64,000 bases of DNA from Paenibacillus sp. J45TS6. Its GTDB lineage: Bacteria > Bacillota > Bacilli > Paenibacillales > Paenibacillaceae. This document shows positions 62,274 to 64,000 of this stretch, one piece after another (the stretch's first letter is position 1; each line of letters starts with the position of its first letter). The position numbers and the translations under genes were made by a program. The stretch spans positions 62,001 through 126,000 of the forward strand of contig NZ_BOSJ01000009.1 in the NCBI RefSeq assembly GCF_018403285.1, read 5' to 3'. The notes beneath the pieces are model-generated. The model searched no databases and was not told where the DNA came from. It saw only the letters and a list, made by a program, of their open reading frames with translations.

Positions 62274-63299
62274 ATGGGGGCTTTAAACGTACATACAAAG
62301 AAACATCGCTTACGCTTATTCGGGGCGGCAATGCTTATGCTAATTCTCGTTCTAGCTGGTTGTGGAAGCCAGACGACAGAAGGTGGATCAGGTAATGAAC
62401 CTACACAGCCTGCATCTAGCAATACAACAAGCGAAGGAACAACAAATACGGTTACATACACGGTAAAACATGCAATGGATGAAACAGAAATTAAAGGAAC
62501 ACCGCAAAAAGTCGTTATTCTAACCAACGAAGGAACAGAGGCATTGCTTGCTCTAGGAGTTACACCCGTTGGGGCGGTTAAATCATGGACAGGAGATCCT
62601 TGGTACGCACATATTAAAGATCAGATGGAAGGTGTAACGGTAGTCGGAGATGAGAGTCAACCGAACCTTGAACTCATTGCAGGTTTGCAGCCTGACCTGA
62701 TTATCGGTAATAAAATGCGCCAAGAGAAAGTCTATGATCAGTTAAAAGCGATTGCCCCAACTGTTATGGCTGAGGATCTTCGCGGGGACTGGGAGATCAA
62801 CTTCAAACTTTATGCAGAGGCACTGAATAAAACCGAAGAAGGCGCAGCAAAAATCACCGAATTCAATGATCGCATTGCGGATTTCAAATCTAAAGCAGGC
62901 GATAAAGTAAATGAAACGGTATCTGTGGTTCGTTTTATGGCTGGCAAAACCAGAATTTATCATACCGATACTTTCACAGGTAACATCTTTGCAAAAATAG
63001 GACTAGCGCGGACAGAGCTTACCCAAAATGCAACTGAATTCGTAGATGAAATTACGAAGGAACGTTTACCGGAAGCGGATGCAGATCGTCTTTTCTACTT
63101 CACCTATGACACAGGCGACGGCAAAGGGAATGATACCGAAACGGAGATGATACAAGACCCGCTTTGGCAGAACCTAAGTGCCGTCAAGAATGGCCGTGCG
63201 TATAAAGTAGACGATGCCGTATGGAATACAGCCGGAGGTATTCTAGCCGCAAACTTACTCCTTGATGAACTCTACGGATTTTATGAGATTGCAGAATAA
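62274..63299 (+). CDS. Iron-siderophore-binding lipoprotein, YfiY-like
   Basis: A 341-aa lipoprotein. ATG 62274 (MGALNVHTKKHRLRLFG) has AGGGGG 10 bases upstream; lipobox LAGC at about 30-33. A Thr/Ser/Gly linker precedes a class III binding-protein domain (KVVILTNEGTEALLALGVTPVGAVKSW). Shares the Fur-controlled divergent region with its permeases and ATPase. Ligand is most likely a ferric siderophore (YfiY binds schizokinen/arthrobactin), not proven. Confidence 0.92.
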   Translation: MGALNVHTKKHRLRLFGAAMLMLILVLAGCGSQTTEGGSGNEPTQPASSNTTSEGTTNTVTYTVKHAMDETEIKGTPQKVVILTNEGTEALLALGVTPVGAVKSWTGDPWYAHIKDQMEGVTVVGDESQPNLELIAGLQPDLIIGNKMRQEKVYDQLKAIAPTVMAEDLRGDWEINFKLYAEALNKTEEGAAKITEFNDRIADFKSKAGDKVNETVSVVRFMAGKTRIYHTDTFTGNIFAKIGLARTELTQNATEFVDEITKERLPEADADRLFYFTYDTGDGKGNDTETEMIQDPLWQNLSAVKNGRAYKVDDAVWNTAGGILAANLLLDELYGFYEIAE

Positions 63300-63308
63300 C
63301 AGAATACG

Positions 63309-63347
63309 GAGCTCATGGGTACAGTTCGAAGAACTGTGCTCTTTTTT
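63309..63347 (+). terminator. Terminator of the binding-protein gene
   Basis: GAGC ... ACAGTTC pairs with GAACTGTGCTC, followed by TTTTTT. Confidence 0.88.
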
Positions 63348-63489
63348 ATGAATGAACCATGTCCATTATTTGTAAAAAACTGGACTTTAGTCTAGTGTAC
63401 TTCACTTTCTCTAGACCGGTTACATCCACTCCTCTTTTTGCTATGATACCTGTAGTTGTAGTTGAAATTTATAGAAAGGAGTGATCCAT

Positions 63490-63999
63490 TTGAGATTAAG
63501 GAAACAAAATCTGGTCGCCCCGTTGCTCATTTTGATCGGTATTTTTCTGCTTATGAACTCCGGTAAGGATATCGGAACCGGCTCTATTTTTGCCTACTTC
63601 TGGCCGACCTTCTTCCTTATTCCGCTAGGGGTATTTTTCCACTGGATGTACTTCTCATTGATCGGCCGCGGCATCGGGCTTCTCGTTCCAGGAGGTATCC
63701 TTCTCACCGCTGGACTGACTTGTCAGATCGCCATTGTTACAGACAGCTGGATTACCATGTGGCCTGGATTTATCCTGGCGCCAGCCGTAGGATTATTCGA
63801 ACTTTACTGGTTCGGTACCAGAAACAAATACCTACTGATTCCCATCAATATTTTGGCTGTCCTATCCTTTATTTTCTTCATTGCGTTCTCTATTGGTTCC
63901 ATGCTTAGTCAGTTCTCCATCATCCAACCCATCCTTGCTCTTCTGCTTATCGTTGCTGGAGCTTACGTTCTCTTCCGGCCAAAAAAACATACTTACTAA
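63490..63999 (+). CDS. Multi-span membrane protein
   Basis: A 169-aa protein made of five or six hydrophobic helices arranged as DUF5668/LiaF-like units (LVAPLLILIGIFLLMNSG, FFLIPLGVFFHWMYFSLIG, GIGLLVPGGILLTAGLTCQI, MWPGFILAPAVGLFELYWFG, LALLLIVAGAYVLFRP). TTG at 63490 is preferred since AAAGGAG lies 8 bases upstream; a GTG nine bases earlier overlaps the ribosome binding site. TAA at 63997-63999 makes it complete just before the window edge. Function unknown. Confidence 0.75.
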   Translation: MRLRKQNLVAPLLILIGIFLLMNSGKDIGTGSIFAYFWPTFFLIPLGVFFHWMYFSLIGRGIGLLVPGGILLTAGLTCQIAIVTDSWITMWPGFILAPAVGLFELYWFGTRNKYLLIPINILAVLSFIFFIAFSIGSMLSQFSIIQPILALLLIVAGAYVLFRPKKHTY

Positions 64000-64000
64000 T

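Overview
The window looks like a chromosome segment of a spore-former-type Gram-positive, most likely Paenibacillus or a close Bacillales relative. This is inferred from strong AGGAGG-type ribosome binding sites, frequent TTG starts, sigma-A type promoters, stem-loop plus T-run terminators after most units, and family content (YwqA/YwqB pair, TcyP, GH43 arabinanases, YfiY-type siderophore uptake). No rRNA, tRNA, CRISPR array or transposase was found.

Bases 1-4934 are the unusual part. They hold AT-rich single-gene modules, all on the minus strand, separated by four structured repeats of about 100-165 bp that behave like integron attC sites. The short sequence that begins each module is complementary to the inner core of the repeat that ends the same module, the signature expected of cassettes that circularise by attC recombination. 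Modules carry a 38-aa ORF, an HNH-type protein, an uncharacterised helical protein, a decayed HEPN-like gene and a small HExxH protein. A tyrosine recombinase follows on the same strand. It lacks the extra patch that defines IntI and appears N-terminally shortened. The array continues past the left edge.

Bases 5000-24900 are ordinary housekeeping or accessory genes: msrA, a Nudix hydrolase, a SWIM/SNF2 pair, a B12-binding radical SAM protein with recQ, an exported alkaline phosphatase, a solitary MetQ-like lipoprotein, an RluA-family pseudouridine synthase, a lipoprotein/methyltransferase pair, speD and two GNAT genes.

Bases 25000-36800 are mostly sugar catabolism: a frameshifted methyltransferase, a zinc polyol dehydrogenase divergent from uxuA and an SDR mannonate oxidoreductase (a perfect 30-bp palindrome lies between them), a TetR/MFS drug efflux pair with a palindromic operator, an FG-GAP-like protein, an intracellular GH43 enzyme, an exported arabinanase with a cre site inside its promoter, and an ArsR-type regulator. 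A ThrE-like split exporter, GNAT, SDR, M24 peptidase and TcyP cystine transporter follow.

Bases 43100-54600 are a cobalamin salvage and nucleotide-loop assembly locus on the minus strand: cobD-cbiZ-cbiB-cobC, then a cobalamin riboswitch driving btuF-btuC-btuD, then cobT-cobU-cobS-cobQ from its own promoter. No corrin-ring synthesis genes are present, so the locus is read as uptake plus remodelling of corrinoids, with CbiZ opening cobinamides to cobyric acid.

Bases 54700-64000 hold a lipoate ligase, a Cof-type HAD phosphatase, a 38-aa membrane protein, several unknown proteins and a Fur-regulated divergent siderophore uptake system (binding lipoprotein one way, two permeases and an ATPase the other), ending with a small multi-span membrane protein.
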